A stretch of DNA of 64,000 nucleotides, taken from assembly GCA_029204045.2 (NCBI GenBank), contig CM055060.1:53777459-53841458 (forward strand), written 5' to 3'. This DNA comes from Tillandsia leiboldiana (Eukaryota; Streptophyta; Magnoliopsida; Poales; Bromeliaceae). The notes beneath the pieces were generated by a model. The model saw nothing but the letters and a program-made list of their open reading frames with translations, did no database searches and was not told the origin of the DNA. The translations under genes were made by a program, and so were the position numbers. Positions 12,142 through 24,943 of this stretch are shown here, one piece after another; within the stretch, counting starts at the first letter, position 1, and each line of letters starts with the position of its first letter.

Positions 12142-13435
12142 GTTGAGCGATCGATGAAGCATCTCCAGTAGAGTAGAATTAAAAAAAATTTGTACTTAGA
12201 CGCGCGCGTTAATTAAGAAGGGTTTTTGTAGTATTATTGTATTTGTGTACTTCATCTTTCTCTTCAGCAACTTGTTAATTAATTCGTTGCTATTGTAAAT
12301 TGAGCTTGTGATTAAGTAGATCTCTTCTTCATGATTAACGGAGTAAACTCCATCTCTTACTAAATTTTAACATTAAAAATGAAATTGGTGTGAATCAATT
12401 TACATGATCGAACCATGGAAAAGCACCATCTCTGCATGCAATTTTGACTATGTACGAAGCTGCTGGTCAACCAGTACGGCTCAATAATTGCACGTCGTAC
12501 GAAATTAAATTTGGTTACGAGTGGAAGGAATGAGTTGCAAACAAATCAAGGGAAGTTAAGTAAAATAGTATTTTCACCTTGTGATTGTGATTGTACAATG
12601 AGAAAAATATTTATAGTTTATTATGAGTGGCTAGTATATTAATTAATTGTAGAGTTTTCTCTCTTTTCGGGGTGGGGTTTAGACTTTAATTAATGGTTGG
12701 TTGGATTAGGAGGTGAGCGTGCATGATTCGTCAGCGTTATGTACATTTATATTTGTAATTCTTGCGAAAGTCATTCACATTATTTAAGTTTTGCTCACCG
12801 TAGAACACGTACGCACAGTGATAGAGATCCTTCATATTCTATTCTTTAATAAAGTTGTGCTACATCTGCTAACTATTTTGGATTATAATTCTACAATTCT
12901 ATTAATTCAAAAGTTAACATTCTACAATAAATTTTATCACCTTTCTTTTAATTAATAAAAGCAGCAATTAGTTGGCTAAATCCCAGCGATTATTATGCGA
13001 TATATACGAGATTGTATAAATAACAAGCGATTTTAATTATGACTAGTGTAGTGATCCGTGATGCGGACATATATTATTATAGCTAAATTTATACTAAATT
13101 TATTTCAACAATATAAATAAATTATTTAATTCAATATCAAATCACGGAATAAAATCATGCTACGACAAATTTAGGGCACTCACCAGGATCTTGTCCTTTT
13201 ACAACAATATAATCATGTGTTGAATTACGATTTACCGGAAAATCAGATAAATGCACCAGTAGACAAAAGATAAATCGTTGTAATAAATCGCCAACGATTT
13301 CTGCAAAAATATAAAATAAAATTGGTAAAAAATTAAAATACGTACATAGTAAGTGATAAAATAAAGTATTAGGTAAAAAAGTTGCATTAGGGTTTACAAC
13401 AACACCAAATAAAAAAATCTGATATAGGTTCCTGA

Positions 13436-13486
<51 letters not shown>

Positions 13487-13983
13487 CAAGATTTTTCTGT
13501 AAAGAATCACTCACAAAGAATCAAAAGAAAGGGGCGGCGATTTTTACCTCTCGAGGTGGCGACGCACTTGAAGACAACGGCAGCACGCTCCCACGTTCTA
13601 TGGCCGGGCAATGTCAGCAACAAGGCGCGAAAAACTCCACCAAGATCACCCCAGCAGAGCCCAAAACCAACCACAAAAACTCTTGATTCAACACTCAAAT
13701 TGAAGGATTCATCACTGTTGCCGCCGCCACATTGATCTCCACAACCATTGCCTACGCCCCTAGCTTCACCATCATCGTCTTAGTTTCCACCGCCATCACG
13801 TTCACCGCCTCCGCCACCGCTACGACCACGTCGCCGAAGCAACTTGTACGGGTATATAAAAACTCTACAAATAAAGAGAGGAGGTGGGCTGTGGAGAGTT
13901 GGGGGGAAGCGGATGGCATATAAGAAGAAAATACAAATTAACACCATGCTTAATTAACTTATTAAATGACAATTATGATTTGT
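12142..13983. other. 3' flank of the HEC gene and AT-rich spacer
   Basis: 12142-12350 probably includes the HEC 3' UTR. A poly(A) run spans about 13440-13483. A moderately GC-rich island at 13520-13860 has short frames on both strands without recognisable domains, and a TATATAAA near 13853. I found no convincing gene. The 21-bp phrase beginning 'attgtacaatgagaaaaa' occurs at about 12590 and again near 14490. Confidence 0.45.
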
Positions 13984-14465
13984 TGAAGTATCAAACGTCA
14001 CCACAACCACAATAATTTAATAATGTATGTGGTGAATATTATTATTAAATTAATCAATGCATGCATGTGGGGAGGTGAAGGGACGGATGTTAGAGAAGAA
14101 GAGAAGATATTGAGGGGAGGTGAGAGGTTGAAAGAGAGAGAGTAGACAATTATTGTAAAAAAAACAAAAATTAAAAATATTCTAAACTATGAAAAATGCG
14201 CCACGTCACCTTAAAATTTGAAGTATCAAACGTTACCACCACCACAATAATTTAATAATGTATGTGGTACGTGAAGATTATTATTAAATTAATCAATGCA
14301 CAATGCATGCATGTGGGGAGGTGAAGGGACGGATGTTAGAGAAGAAGAGAAGATATTGAGGGGAGGTGAGAGGTGGAGAGAGAGAGAGTAGACAATTATT
14401 GTAAAAAAAAAAAAAAATTAAAAATATTTTAAACTATGAAAAATACGCCACGTCATCTTAAAAAT
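13984..14465. repeat. Tandem duplication, unit about 235 bp
   Basis: 13984-14218 and 14219-14465 are near-identical direct copies. Each starts 'tgaagtatcaaacgt', passes through 'gcatgcatgtggggaggtga' and 'gatattgaggggaggtgaga', and ends 'gccacgtca..ttaaaa'. The second copy has small insertions ('acgtgaag', 'cacaatg'). No frame is conserved across the copies. Confidence 0.9.
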
Positions 14466-16020
14466 ATGAGAATTCATAGTATGGTATAGATTGTACAATG
14501 AGAAAAATATATCTGAAGAGAAAAGAAATTTGAGAAGGAGCGGTCAAGGACAAAATAATCAAAGAAATATTATAATTAAATAGTATTAAGACGCATGTAA
14601 TAAAAGTCTTCTTATGATTAAAAGATCATCGCATTACATTTCAACTTTAGCACTTTACTGTTTACTAGAAATAGCTTAGTCAATCTTTTCATCTTCAACA
14701 ATATAAAATTTTTTAAGAAAAACTTCTATTTGAAAGCTTTATAACTTCTTCAGCTAACTTTCGGCTAAATTTTTTCTGCCAATCTTTTTTGAGTTTGATT
14801 TTTTTTTTATGTATTGAAAAAAAAAATTTGTTGAGTCGATGTTTCTTCAATTGAATTGCTTGATCATTATGCACTCGAGTGTAAATCTAAAAATTAATTG
14901 AAGGCTCGCTAGACTCGTCAATGACTCGATTTAATTAGTACATTTTTAAAAATTCAGTTAACGAAACGAGGGATGCTATATATACATTTCAAATAAAATA
15001 TATATTATATATTTTATTTTATTTTAAAAAAAAAAATGCATCCATCGATCATTTCAAAATAATCAATAAAATTTATTTTATTTTTAAATAAATAAAATAT
15101 AAAATATACAGCTCATTTAAAATATAAAAAATTTTCCCTATTGTTTATTATATGTATACAGGTGATTCGGATATATGCTTATCTCTTACGTCACGGACTA
15201 TGTGTGCATGGGAGCTTCACGTGAAGTACTGATTCGAGAGTGATTTCTACTCACTCGGGCTGTCGGGCACGAGGAAAGAGTGCAGAACGCACTCAGGTGG
15301 TACATTTTTTAAAATTAAAATATAGTCATTAAGTTACCGTTTAGCTCGTAGATTATGTATTTAGAAATAAAATTTTTTATTTCTGAAATAATTTATTATT
15401 CTGAAATAGATAAAATAAAAATAGTATTTAATTTATAAAACTGTTATTTTTAGAAATAGCTGAAATTGTGTTTGGTTAATTTTTTTTAAAAAAACGAGAC
15501 TAGTGAGAATAGTGAAAAAATAAAAGTAATTATAATTTTAAAATAATAATATTTTATCTAATTAATTAATATAAAATATTAAATAAATAATAATTAATAT
15601 TTGTATAAATTAAAATTTATATTTTAGTAAATAATATGGTTAAATTTTTTAAAAATTAAAGTTAAAAATTTTAAAATTAAAATTTTAAAATTTATTAAAT
15701 TTATAAATTAATTAAAAATTAAAGTTACAAATATAAAAAGTTATAAAATTTAAAATTTCTCTAAATTTAAAAAATTAAATTTTAATTATCTCGAAAAATG
15801 TGTAAAAGATGATACAAAAATTTTAATTTTTAAATTTTTATAAATTAAAATATTTCAATAAAAAATTTAAAAATTTATATATACAAAATTTGTATAAATT
15901 TTAAAATTTTAAAATTTTTAGATTTATAAAAAATTAAAATTAAAAATTTTAAAATTTATAAAATAAAAAAATTTTAAAATTTTATAAATTTTAATTTAAT
16001 TTTTTTTTTTTTTTTTTTAA
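14466..16020. other. AT-rich, partly low-complexity spacer
   Basis: 14466-15300 has no recognised gene. 15305-16020 is dominated by permutations of AAAATTTTAAAATT and ends in a poly(T) run, giving multiple weak self-complementary stretches. Near 15470 'tgtttggttaa' resembles a MITE terminus, but I could not pair it convincingly. Confidence 0.5.
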
Positions 16021-16028
16021 AAAAAGAT

Positions 16029-16150
16029 GGAAACAAGGTTGTTCCTGTGTGGGAACAACCTTGTTCCCACATATGGGGGGAATTGTTATCCCCCCTTCTT
16101 AACGGGCTATTCTAGAATAGCCCGTTAAGGGGGGATAACAAATTCCCCCA
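16029..16150. repeat. Two adjacent near-perfect hairpins
   Basis: Hairpin 1: the arm 16029-16045 (ggaaacaaggttgttcc) pairs with 16052-16068 around a 6-nt loop. Hairpin 2: about 16075-16149 is a near-perfect palindrome centred between 16113 and 16114 (TCTAGA), with arms running through CCCGTTAAG and GGGGGATAACA. On the minus strand 16180-16230 contains TATGTTTGGTTGGGGGG, a Tourist-like terminus. The hairpins may therefore be part of a MITE whose other end I could not define. Non-coding. Confidence 0.8.
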
Positions 16151-16242
16151 TTTTTTTTTGTTGTGTTTAGGGGATAAAGGGGGGATAAAGGAGTTATCCC
16201 CTTTTTACCCCCCAACCAAACATAGCCAAAGAGTTAATCCTA

Positions 16243-16606
16243 AAAGCAATGCTACCTCTACACTCATTTTTGGGTGTAGATTCTACACCCACCTATCAAA
16301 GGGTGGGGGCTTCTCCACCCATCACTTCGAAGTGATGGGTGAAATTCATCCCACCTTAGGATGGGTGGGGTGTACGATGTACACCTATTTTTTGGTGTAC
16401 ACTTAGTATTTTCCTAATCGTAAAGAGCAATGCTACCTCTATACTCATTTTTGAGTGTAGATCCTACATCCCACCCATCTAAGGGTGGGGGCTTCTCCAT
16501 CCATCACTTCGAAGTGATGGATGGAATTCACCCCACCTTAGCATGGGTGGGGTGTACGATGTACATCCAAAAATGAATGTACACTTAGTATTTTCCTAAT
16601 CGTAAA
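16243..16606. repeat. Family B hairpin MITEs in tandem, two full units and a third start
   Basis: The units start at 16243 and 16425, and a third begins at 16607, so the period is 182 bp. Each opens with 'agcaatgcta.ctcta', contains the palindrome CACTTCGAAGTG and closes with 'gtacacttagtattttccta'. The 'cctaatcgtaaagagcaatg' spacer is repeated between units, so the array arose by duplication, not separate insertion. The third unit (from 16607) diverges after about 20 bp. Confidence 0.85.
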
Positions 16607-16974
16607 GAGCAATGCTATCTCTACACACATTTCAAACTTTATATGTATATTCCTCAAAATTAAAACAAAAAATAAAAATATACATAATTCAAACTTGAAT
16701 TATGAATTATTTTGAATACACTATATAATTTTATAAAATTTAAATTTTATAATTTAATCTTTCAATTAGTTTGATTTGAGTCGGTTCACAACACTTTATT
16801 TTTAAATTTTAAATGAAATATACTAATTAAATTTATAAAGATAAACAATACATTCGAATTTTAAAGTCAAAATATTATTGATCAACTTAAATCAAACAAA
16901 TTGAAAAGGTAAATAATAAAATTAAAATTTTAAAAAATTAGATAACTTATTCAAAATAATCCATAGCGCAAATA

Positions 16975-17908
<934 letters not shown>

Positions 17909-17913
<5 letters not shown>

Positions 17914-18441
17914 TGAAATGCTATCAATAGTAAATCGGTTCGTTTACTACCCATTTGTTTTAGATGATGGAGCTTCCAAATCCACGATCGGTACCGTTGA
18001 GCATGATCCAGACCATTTAAATTATTTAGAAATTAATTTTCATACTTTTTCGATATTCTTTTCTACTTCATCAAGTGGACAAAAAAATAAATGGCTAAAA
18101 ATAAATATCATTCAAAAAGTGATGATAGGAGTCTTGTAATCAAAATCAAGAGTATAGATCATATTTTAAATAGTAAAAAATTTTCAAACAAAAATCTAAC
18201 TAATTTGGATCTCTTTACACCGTTAAATAAGCAAAAATCTTATCTCTACTATTAAAATTATAAATTTTGTAACTTTTTGATCATAAGGTCAATGATATAA
18301 AAAAGATTTGAAATTTAATTACAAGATACTTCTAGTGGTCTAGATCATGTTCAACAATGCCGATCGTCGATTTGAAAGCTCCATCATCGAAAATAAATAG
18401 ATTGGAATCGAGCCGGTTTGTTATTGATAGCATTCTAGCTC

Positions 18442-18443
<2 letters not shown>
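17909..18443. repeat. Family D long fold-back repeat
   Basis: It begins 'gcttggctgaaatgctatca' and ends with the inverted 'ttgatagcattctagctc', about 535 bp. The interior shares phrases with 48822-49362 ('aatgatataaaaaagatttg', 'gatcatgttcaacaatgcc'). The ends resemble family A termini, so D may be a longer relative using the same transposase. Frames inside are short and unrecognised. Confidence 0.6.
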
Positions 18444-18490
<47 letters not shown>

Positions 18491-18493
<3 letters not shown>

Positions 18494-18660
18494 AAATGCT
18501 TGATGTACACCCAAATTTGGGTGTACATCATACACCCCACCCATCTTAGGGTGGGGTGAATTCCACCCATCACTTCGAAGTGATGGGTGGAAAGATCCCC
18601 ACCCTTGGATGGGTGGGGTGTACCCTCTACACCCACTTTTGGGTGTAGAGGTAGCATTGC

Positions 18661-18662
<2 letters not shown>
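18491..18662. repeat. Family B hairpin MITE, intact copy
   Basis: 172 bp inside a (TA)n tract. The termini are GGGAAATGCT and AGCATTGCCC, inverted with one mismatch. It contains three perfect or near-perfect palindromes: 18501-18530, 18563-18590 (core CACTTCGAAGTG) and 18624-18651. Further complementary GGGTGGGG/CCCCACCC blocks lie between them. The whole element can fold into one long stem or a chain of hairpins. The orientation is opposite to 16243-16606. No coding sequence; superfamily not determined. Confidence 0.9.
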
Positions 18663-18745
<83 letters not shown>

Positions 18746-18749
<4 letters not shown>

Positions 18750-18976
18750 CCGGCTACTATACTCTTATGAGTAAAAAATTTTTGTACTTTTCATCCCTTG
18801 GATGAAGGTATGTACGGTTAGGATTATAGTAGTTCCTAAGATCTTTACTATTTTCTCAACAACCTAGTAAACCCTATGGAGACCACTATCATCCTAATCG
18901 CACATTGCTTCATCCAAGGGTGAAAAAGTTATGAGTACAAAAGGGTTTATACTCATAAAGGAATAGTAGCCCTACG
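18746..18976. repeat. Family A fold-back MITE
   Basis: It starts 'gggtccggctactatactct' and ends with the inverse 'gaatagtagccctacgct'. It contains 'gtacggttaggattatagta' and the inverse 'ccactatcatcctaatcgca'. It is preceded by (TA)n (18663-18745) and followed by (TA)n. Confidence 0.75.
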
Positions 18977-19515
<539 letters not shown>

Positions 19516-19520
19516 ACATA

Positions 19521-19762
19521 TATAGCGTAGGGCTACTATACTCTTATAAGTATAAATCTCTTTGTACTCATAATTTTTTCACCCTTAGATGAAAGAATGT
19601 GCGGTTAGGATGATAGTGGTCCCCCTATGGTTTACTAGGTAGTTGGGAAAATAGTAAAAATCTTATGAACTATTATAATCCTAACCGCACATTTTTTCAT
19701 CCAAGGAATGAAAACTTATGAGTACGAAAAAATTTTACTCATAAGAATATAGTAGCCGGACC

Positions 19763-19766
<4 letters not shown>
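19521..19766. repeat. Family A fold-back MITE
   Basis: Ends 'gcgtagggctactatactct' and 'agaatatagtagccggaccc' are inverted. The interior has 'gtgcggttaggatgatagtg' and the inverse 'ataatcctaaccgcacattt'. It is followed by (GA)n at 19766-19840. Confidence 0.75.
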
Positions 19767-19839
<73 letters not shown>

Positions 19840-20279
19840 GAGTCCGGCTATTATACGTGTGCAAGCACCAAGCAATTGGTGCTTGTAAGTTTTCTACCGT
19901 TAGATCTACCATTTGACTAATTTCATCACTTAAATCATTCTATTCCACCAACCACTCACTTAACCCAAGGAACCATCTATCATCCTAACCACACGTCTTT
20001 TCATCCAAAGGCTAAAAAGCTAGCTATAAGCACCAATTACTTGATACTTTTAAAAACATAGGAGCTCAATTTTCAACTTTTAGATGAAACAATGTGCGAT
20101 TAGAATGATAGTGGTACTCTAAAATTTAGTGGGTGGTTAGTGGAATAGTAAGATTTAGGGAATAAAAATAATCAAAAGAATAGATTGCAAAAAATTTAAT
20201 AGTACCAAATGTTTGATGCTATTGATAGTATAGTAGTCGAACTATATACATATATATATACACACACACACACACACAA

Positions 20280-20320
<41 letters not shown>

Positions 20321-20565
20321 TATATGGGGGGAAGGAGTCCATCTATGGTGCTTTTAAAAATACCAAGCACTTGGTGATTGTAAGTTTTCTATCCTTTTAA
20401 TCAATTCCACCCTTTAGATCATGAGATTCCACTAACTATCCACTAAACCCTAGAGGTGCACTATTATCCTAATCACATATCCCATCATCCAAGGATCGAA
20501 AACTCACGAGTACATAGTAATGACCTATTTTTTTAAAAAACATATATAGGGGCTCAATTCTCTAT
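19840..20565. repeat. Three further family A-like copies, degraded, with (CA)n(GA)n
   Basis: 19840-20062 opens 'gtccggctattatacg' and holds 'atcatcctaaccacacg'. 20063-20245 is a partial copy ending 'gatagtatagtagtcgaact'. (CA)n and (GA)n lie at 20258-20320. 20330-20565 is the third copy. All are non-coding. Confidence 0.6.
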
Positions 20566-20589
20566 ATATATATATAACCGAAGCTCGGG

Positions 20590-20835
20590 AGCTCTGGTAA
20601 TATAGTATCATTTTCGATTATAGGGTGTTCAAATCAATGAAACACTCCGTTCAAATTAATGATTTTGAACCCTTTGATCACTAGGTAAATGATATCGAAA
20701 AATTATGAAATTTATTTTTTAGATATTTTGAATATTTTAAATCAAATCGAATGGAGCCGATCGTCGATTTAAAAACCTCAACATCGAAAATAATTTATAA
20801 GTATGAAAGACTTTGTACTTATAAAAGCATACCGG
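20590..20835. repeat. Partial family D repeat
   Basis: It shares 'tttgatcactaggtaaatga', 'ggagccgatcgtcgattt' and 'aataatttataag' with 48822-49362 and with 1-380. It is about half the length of the long copies, so it is truncated. Confidence 0.55.
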
Positions 20836-21150
20836 ACGAAAAAAATGCCTGAAACCGAACATGATATAGATGGGAATTAACTAAAACTTCCCAAGTGTTT
20901 GTTCGAGAATCGGATGGGCTTCTCTAAGCCGAATATGTCATCAAAGTTAATTTTGTTTTTTATAAAGAAGAATTCAATTGAGTCGATGATTTATCAATCT
21001 GGCCGCTTAGTTCGAGAAGAGAAGCGGTCGACAGCATGCATTCAAAAAGGCCCTTAGAATAAGCAGGTGGTATGGTGTTGAAAACTATATTTGCTTCGTT
21101 GCAGTAGAAGCTTCTCTGATAGTTGTATAACTCAGTATCTAAATTACACA
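20836..21150. other. Left flank of the gypsy insertion, possible older minus-strand element
   Basis: It holds a minus-strand open frame of about 90 codons (20960-21244, partly inside the LTR) without a recognised domain. Just left of the gypsy target site the minus strand reads ACTATCAGAGAAGC, a possible degenerate Met-tRNA primer site. Together with the TATA-like minus-strand sequence at 46275-46285 right of the gypsy, the original site may have been an older LTR element. This is inference. Confidence 0.3.
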
Positions 21151-21755
21151 AAAATTGTAGGGCCCCTAAACTCCTTACAGCTTTTTCCCATGAATCCACT
21201 GTGCAAACACCTGTTGATGGTGTATCTGGCCCATAGTGCATCAAAGGGATGCCACAGATGGACCCGGTGAGCTTTGGTTGGCTGTTTTGGCCTTCGGCTG
21301 CTTTTGCCGAATTTTAGAAAAAGGAATTTGGCCAAACAGAGGGTGGATTTGGATTCAGCGCGGAAAAACGCTTGAGAATAGTTTTTTGTTTGCTTAATTC
21401 TGAGTCCGGATGCCCAAAAGCGGGCTCCCGGAAGTTTTGGCAGTTTTTGGTGTTTGCGGGAGCCTCCGGCAAATTTTGGAGGTGGATTTTGGCAAAATGG
21501 ACGTCGTTTTTGGAATCAGCGCGCGAAAACGGTCAAGATGGGCTTTTTACTTGATGTTTTTGGGCTGCGGTTACTGTTCACGCCGGAACAGTGTTTCCGG
21601 CGATCGCCGGCGGCGGCGGGCAGCGCCGGCGGGCGGCGGCGCAGCCCCGGGCAGGCGGCAGGCGGCGGCACAGGGCGCGGGCAGGGCGCGGGCAGGCGCC
21701 CGGGAGCGCGGGCAGGCGCGCGGTCCACCGCGGAGGTCGTGCGCCGGGGGCGGGC

Positions 21756-22085
21756 CACGTGGCGCTTTCCGGTTGGCCGGCGCTGCAGACGCGGTCCACG
21801 GAATTTGGTCCGGGTGCACGGTGGACCGGGTGGACACGTGGCGTGAGGTGATTGGTCCGGTGTTGTGCTCCCGGTCCACGCGATTGGTGGAGTCGGTGAC
21901 CGGGGCAGGTGGCCGTACGGCAGGGCAGGTGGCCATACGGCCCGGGTCAGCCGCGACGTGCGCGGTGCACGGGGCCACGTGCGCGGTGCACGGGTTGCCG
22001 GGGCCACGTGGCGCGACGCCATTGGCTGGCGCAGGTGCGCCGGGTGCAGCGGGGCCCGGGGAAGCACAGTGCTAGGCTACGTGGC
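21756..22085 (+). promoter_or_regulatory. G-box / ABRE cluster in the LTR
   Basis: Four CACGTG palindromes lie at 21756-21761, 21835-21840, 21976-21981 and 22005-22010. Three of them read CACGTGGC, the ABRE-like form. A TACGTGGC is at 22078-22085. The cluster sits 120-450 bp upstream of the TATTTAAA. Such motifs are bound by bZIP and bHLH factors and are common in ABA- and light-responsive promoters. A role in LTR transcription is inferred. The cluster is repeated in the right LTR. Confidence 0.6.
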
Positions 22086-22207
22086 GGGCCCAAGTGGTTT
22101 CGGGCTTGCACAGTAATGGGCCGGGCCCATTACTGTAGCAGCCCGAAACCCCCCCAGCGCCCGGAAGTGGGGACACATAGGGTATTTCTGCAATTGTTTT
22201 CTTCAGC

Positions 22208-22215
22208 CTATTTAA
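22208..22215 (+). promoter_or_regulatory. TATA-like box of the gypsy LTR
   Basis: TATTTAAA is followed by GGCAACCCGAGCC, downstream of the GC-rich block. It is preserved in the 29794-32044 copy but reads CTATTAAAGG in the copy at 33491 (one T fewer). Transcription is expected a few tens of bases downstream. Confidence 0.5.
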
Positions 22216-24658
22216 AGGCAACCCGAGCCCCCTTCCTTTGCCTTTTTCTCTCAACCCTCTCACTCTCTGCCCGAGCCCCCTCAAGCAAAGTTGTTCACCT
22301 CTTAACCCTCGATCTTCCTGCCAAGTTTCAAGATTTTTGGAGGCTCGAATCCCGAGGTTCCCCATTTTACGGCGCGGCGCGACGTTGCATTCCTGGGTTC
22401 TTCTTCGGCGCAGCAACAGTGTTTTAGCTCCCCTGGGCTACCCCGAGATCATTTTGCTGTGATTCTTGCGCCGGCAGACTCCTAAGAGGTAGGAATTCAT
22501 CTTTCGTTTTGGTCGCGCTTTCTCGTTTCGAGGTTTTGGCACGGATCCCGAGGCAAACAGTGACCCCTTTTTCTGTGTGGACTTCCTTGACAGCAGCGGG
22601 GTATTTTGGCCATATCTTCGCGCACGAGCATCAGACGGAAACGAGCTTATACAACTTTTTCATCTACGGATCGCAAGGAACACGCTCGTATTTTTCTTGG
22701 ATTTTCCTGAGGTTTATTTCGAGGTGAAAATTACTGTTTTCTCAGTGAACAGTGCACAGTTTTTAGCACAGATTTTTGTATGAGTGTACCCCCTTGCCGA
22801 ATTTTTATCTTGACTTACCGAACTCGGATTTGGGCGTGCAAGGTACCGTTGCGAAGCTATCGACGCGAGGATCGCTGTGGTATTTTTCTTGGAATTTTAT
22901 GGGCACTTTCTGCAGGTGATAATTTAACAGTTTTGAATCCGAGGTTGTAGGTGGTTATAAGAGCAATAATTGGGAGCCTAAGTGTAATTAGTGAGCTTTG
23001 TATTGTACCAGGAATATTTCGGGTGTGCTAAAATTGTGGGAGCAAGGATTTGGAGTTTTGGTATTTTCTTGCTGTACGGATCCGGACAGTTAGCACTTCA
23101 GGTGGGTAGTTGTTGTACTCCTTTTCTTTGGTATGCCCACTAGGAACATCAGAGTGTTCCCTCATTTTTGAGGCCCAAAGTATTATTAGTAACCTTGCAT
23201 GCTCTAGGAAATTAATTATGGGTTGATTGATCGTTGATAAATTGTTATTTGATCCATGTGGAAATTGTTGGACTGCATGTATAGGGTTAAAATAATAGTT
23301 GAGGATTATAAAATTGCTAAATATTCCATGAGACTGTCACTTTAGCTTATGTCACTCTGAACTGATTACTCTTGGAAAATGGACAACATATTGAGACAAT
23401 GCATGATTAAACGGGTCACTTAAATATTGACATCTTTTATTGCTACACTATCTTTTGGGACTTGACTTAGGAGAAACCATGCATTTATTCTTTTCTTCTC
23501 CTAGTATTGATAGACTTGCGGCATAGTCGCTCGGGTTCGAGCGGGTGTTGGACAGTGTAGCCAGGTATTGGGGATTTGGGACAGGTTGGGCTTTTGACAG
23601 GGTGTTGCGGCGACCACGGATCTTGGGTGGTTGACCGGGTTGTTACTGTTGCATCAGATTGGGGGTTTTGGGGATCGGGCTTTCTTTAGTGGATGGAGTT
23701 TTCCACTTTGATCATATTCATGATCTAGTCCTGCTATTATGAGACAGTGGTTACAGAGATGCTTGTTACAGTGATTTCCTTACTCGTGTGGGTCGCTCCC
23801 CTCGAGGGCCACTCCGGAGTGTGCGACCGGACGGATCGAGGCCGGTCTGTTATTACTTTAGAGCTTGATCGGACGGGCCGAGGCCGATCTGTTACTTACG
23901 TTGGGGACATGACCGTATCAGGCAGTAGTCGGTCAGTATCCCCACAGATGAGATTAGCAGGCAGTGCCAGTGTCCACTGGCGTTAGATTGGGTCGTTTTG
24001 ACAGGCTTCTTGATACTGATGCATACTTTCCCATACTTATTGGTTTATCATGTAGAGGCATATTAGGGGTAGCACTTCATCAGTTGTCATTCATAGCTTC
24101 ACCCCCTTTCTCTTCTTCTCCTTTTGCCTCTGATTACCTGGTGGGCATATTTGAGCTGAGGCTTTACCCACTAGGGGAGGCTACTGTTTGTAGTAGTACT
24201 TACCCCCATTGTCTTTTCTTGTTTCTTTCTTCCCCTTTGTTTTACAGAGTCCTCTGCGGGAGTTGCTGGGCCGTCAGCAACTGATCGAGGTAAGCAGATT
24301 GCAGACTAGATAGAGAGCCACCCGAGGGTTGTAGCACGTAGCTGGAGCTTTTGGGTACCTGGTCTTCTCAGACAGCTTTTGTTTATTTCTTTTTGGGTCT
24401 GGCTTTTGCCAGCTGTTTGTATTTAGTGGTGAGCTGGGAGAGACATCTGTATTTTATTCCACTGTTGTACTCTTTTACTTCCAGCTTCTGTCTGAGATAC
24501 AGTAGTTTTAGTTTAGCTCTGATTATTATGCTCTTTTATTATTATTTCTTATCTGAGCAGGTTACCGACGCTTCGTGTATGTGGGAAATACCGCATGCAC
24601 GGCGGATCTGTAGACGGGCCCGGGTTCTGGTTTACACCCGGGGCGTGACAGATTAAGT

Positions 24659-24670
24659 TGGTATCAGAGC
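24659..24670 (+). other. Primer-binding site (initiator Met tRNA)
   Basis: TGGTATCAGAGC lies eight bases after the LTR end and matches the plant initiator-Met tRNA primer site exactly. It marks the start of the internal region. Confidence 0.9.
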
Positions 24671-24943
24671 TTAGGGATAGGTCAGTTGGGACTTAGGAAA
24701 CCCTAGGCTTTTGGACAGACCCTAGGATGATAGGGCGTGAGTGGCATAACATTTTGCGAAAGTCGGTGATTTTATAGTTGACTCTTCCTGTGAGTGAAGA
24801 GAGATCGACATAGCCTATTTCTGTTGGACCATTATGTTGGCTGCAGACAACATAAGGTGACAGAACTAGGAGGATGTCTTTTGACTTTCGCCAGATTGGG
24901 TCGTGTGGGGTTTGGTTGCTGATGATTGGTTTCTTGTGGCAGG

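Larger units (their letters stand above)
21156..24650 (+). repeat. 5' LTR of the gypsy element
   Basis: 3495 bp, from TGTAGGGCCCC to CCGGGGCGTGACA. The first half contains a strongly GC-rich block (about 21590-22090) with G-boxes, then TATTTAAA at 22208-22215 as the likely promoter. The second half is AT-richer. All apparent reading frames in the GC-rich block (up to about 220 codons on both strands) are compositional artefacts: they overlap in several frames and have no domains. Confidence 0.93.

Noticed and set aside
11529..12162. Minus-strand frames opposite the HEC gene
   Set aside because: Antisense shadows of a GC-rich coding exon without domains. The bHLH reads on the plus strand.
13155..13514. 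Minus-strand frame with a poly-Phe stretch
   Set aside because: It crosses a poly(A) run, has no domain and has a hydrophobic composition typical of translated AT-rich DNA.
21410..22427. Long frames (up to about 220 codons) in the GC-rich LTR block and its copies near 30-31 kb and 32.7-33.5 kb
   Set aside because: The same stretch is open in several frames on both strands because of high GC. The sequence is LTR, translations are Ala/Gly/Arg/Pro-rich without domains, and frames shift between copies.
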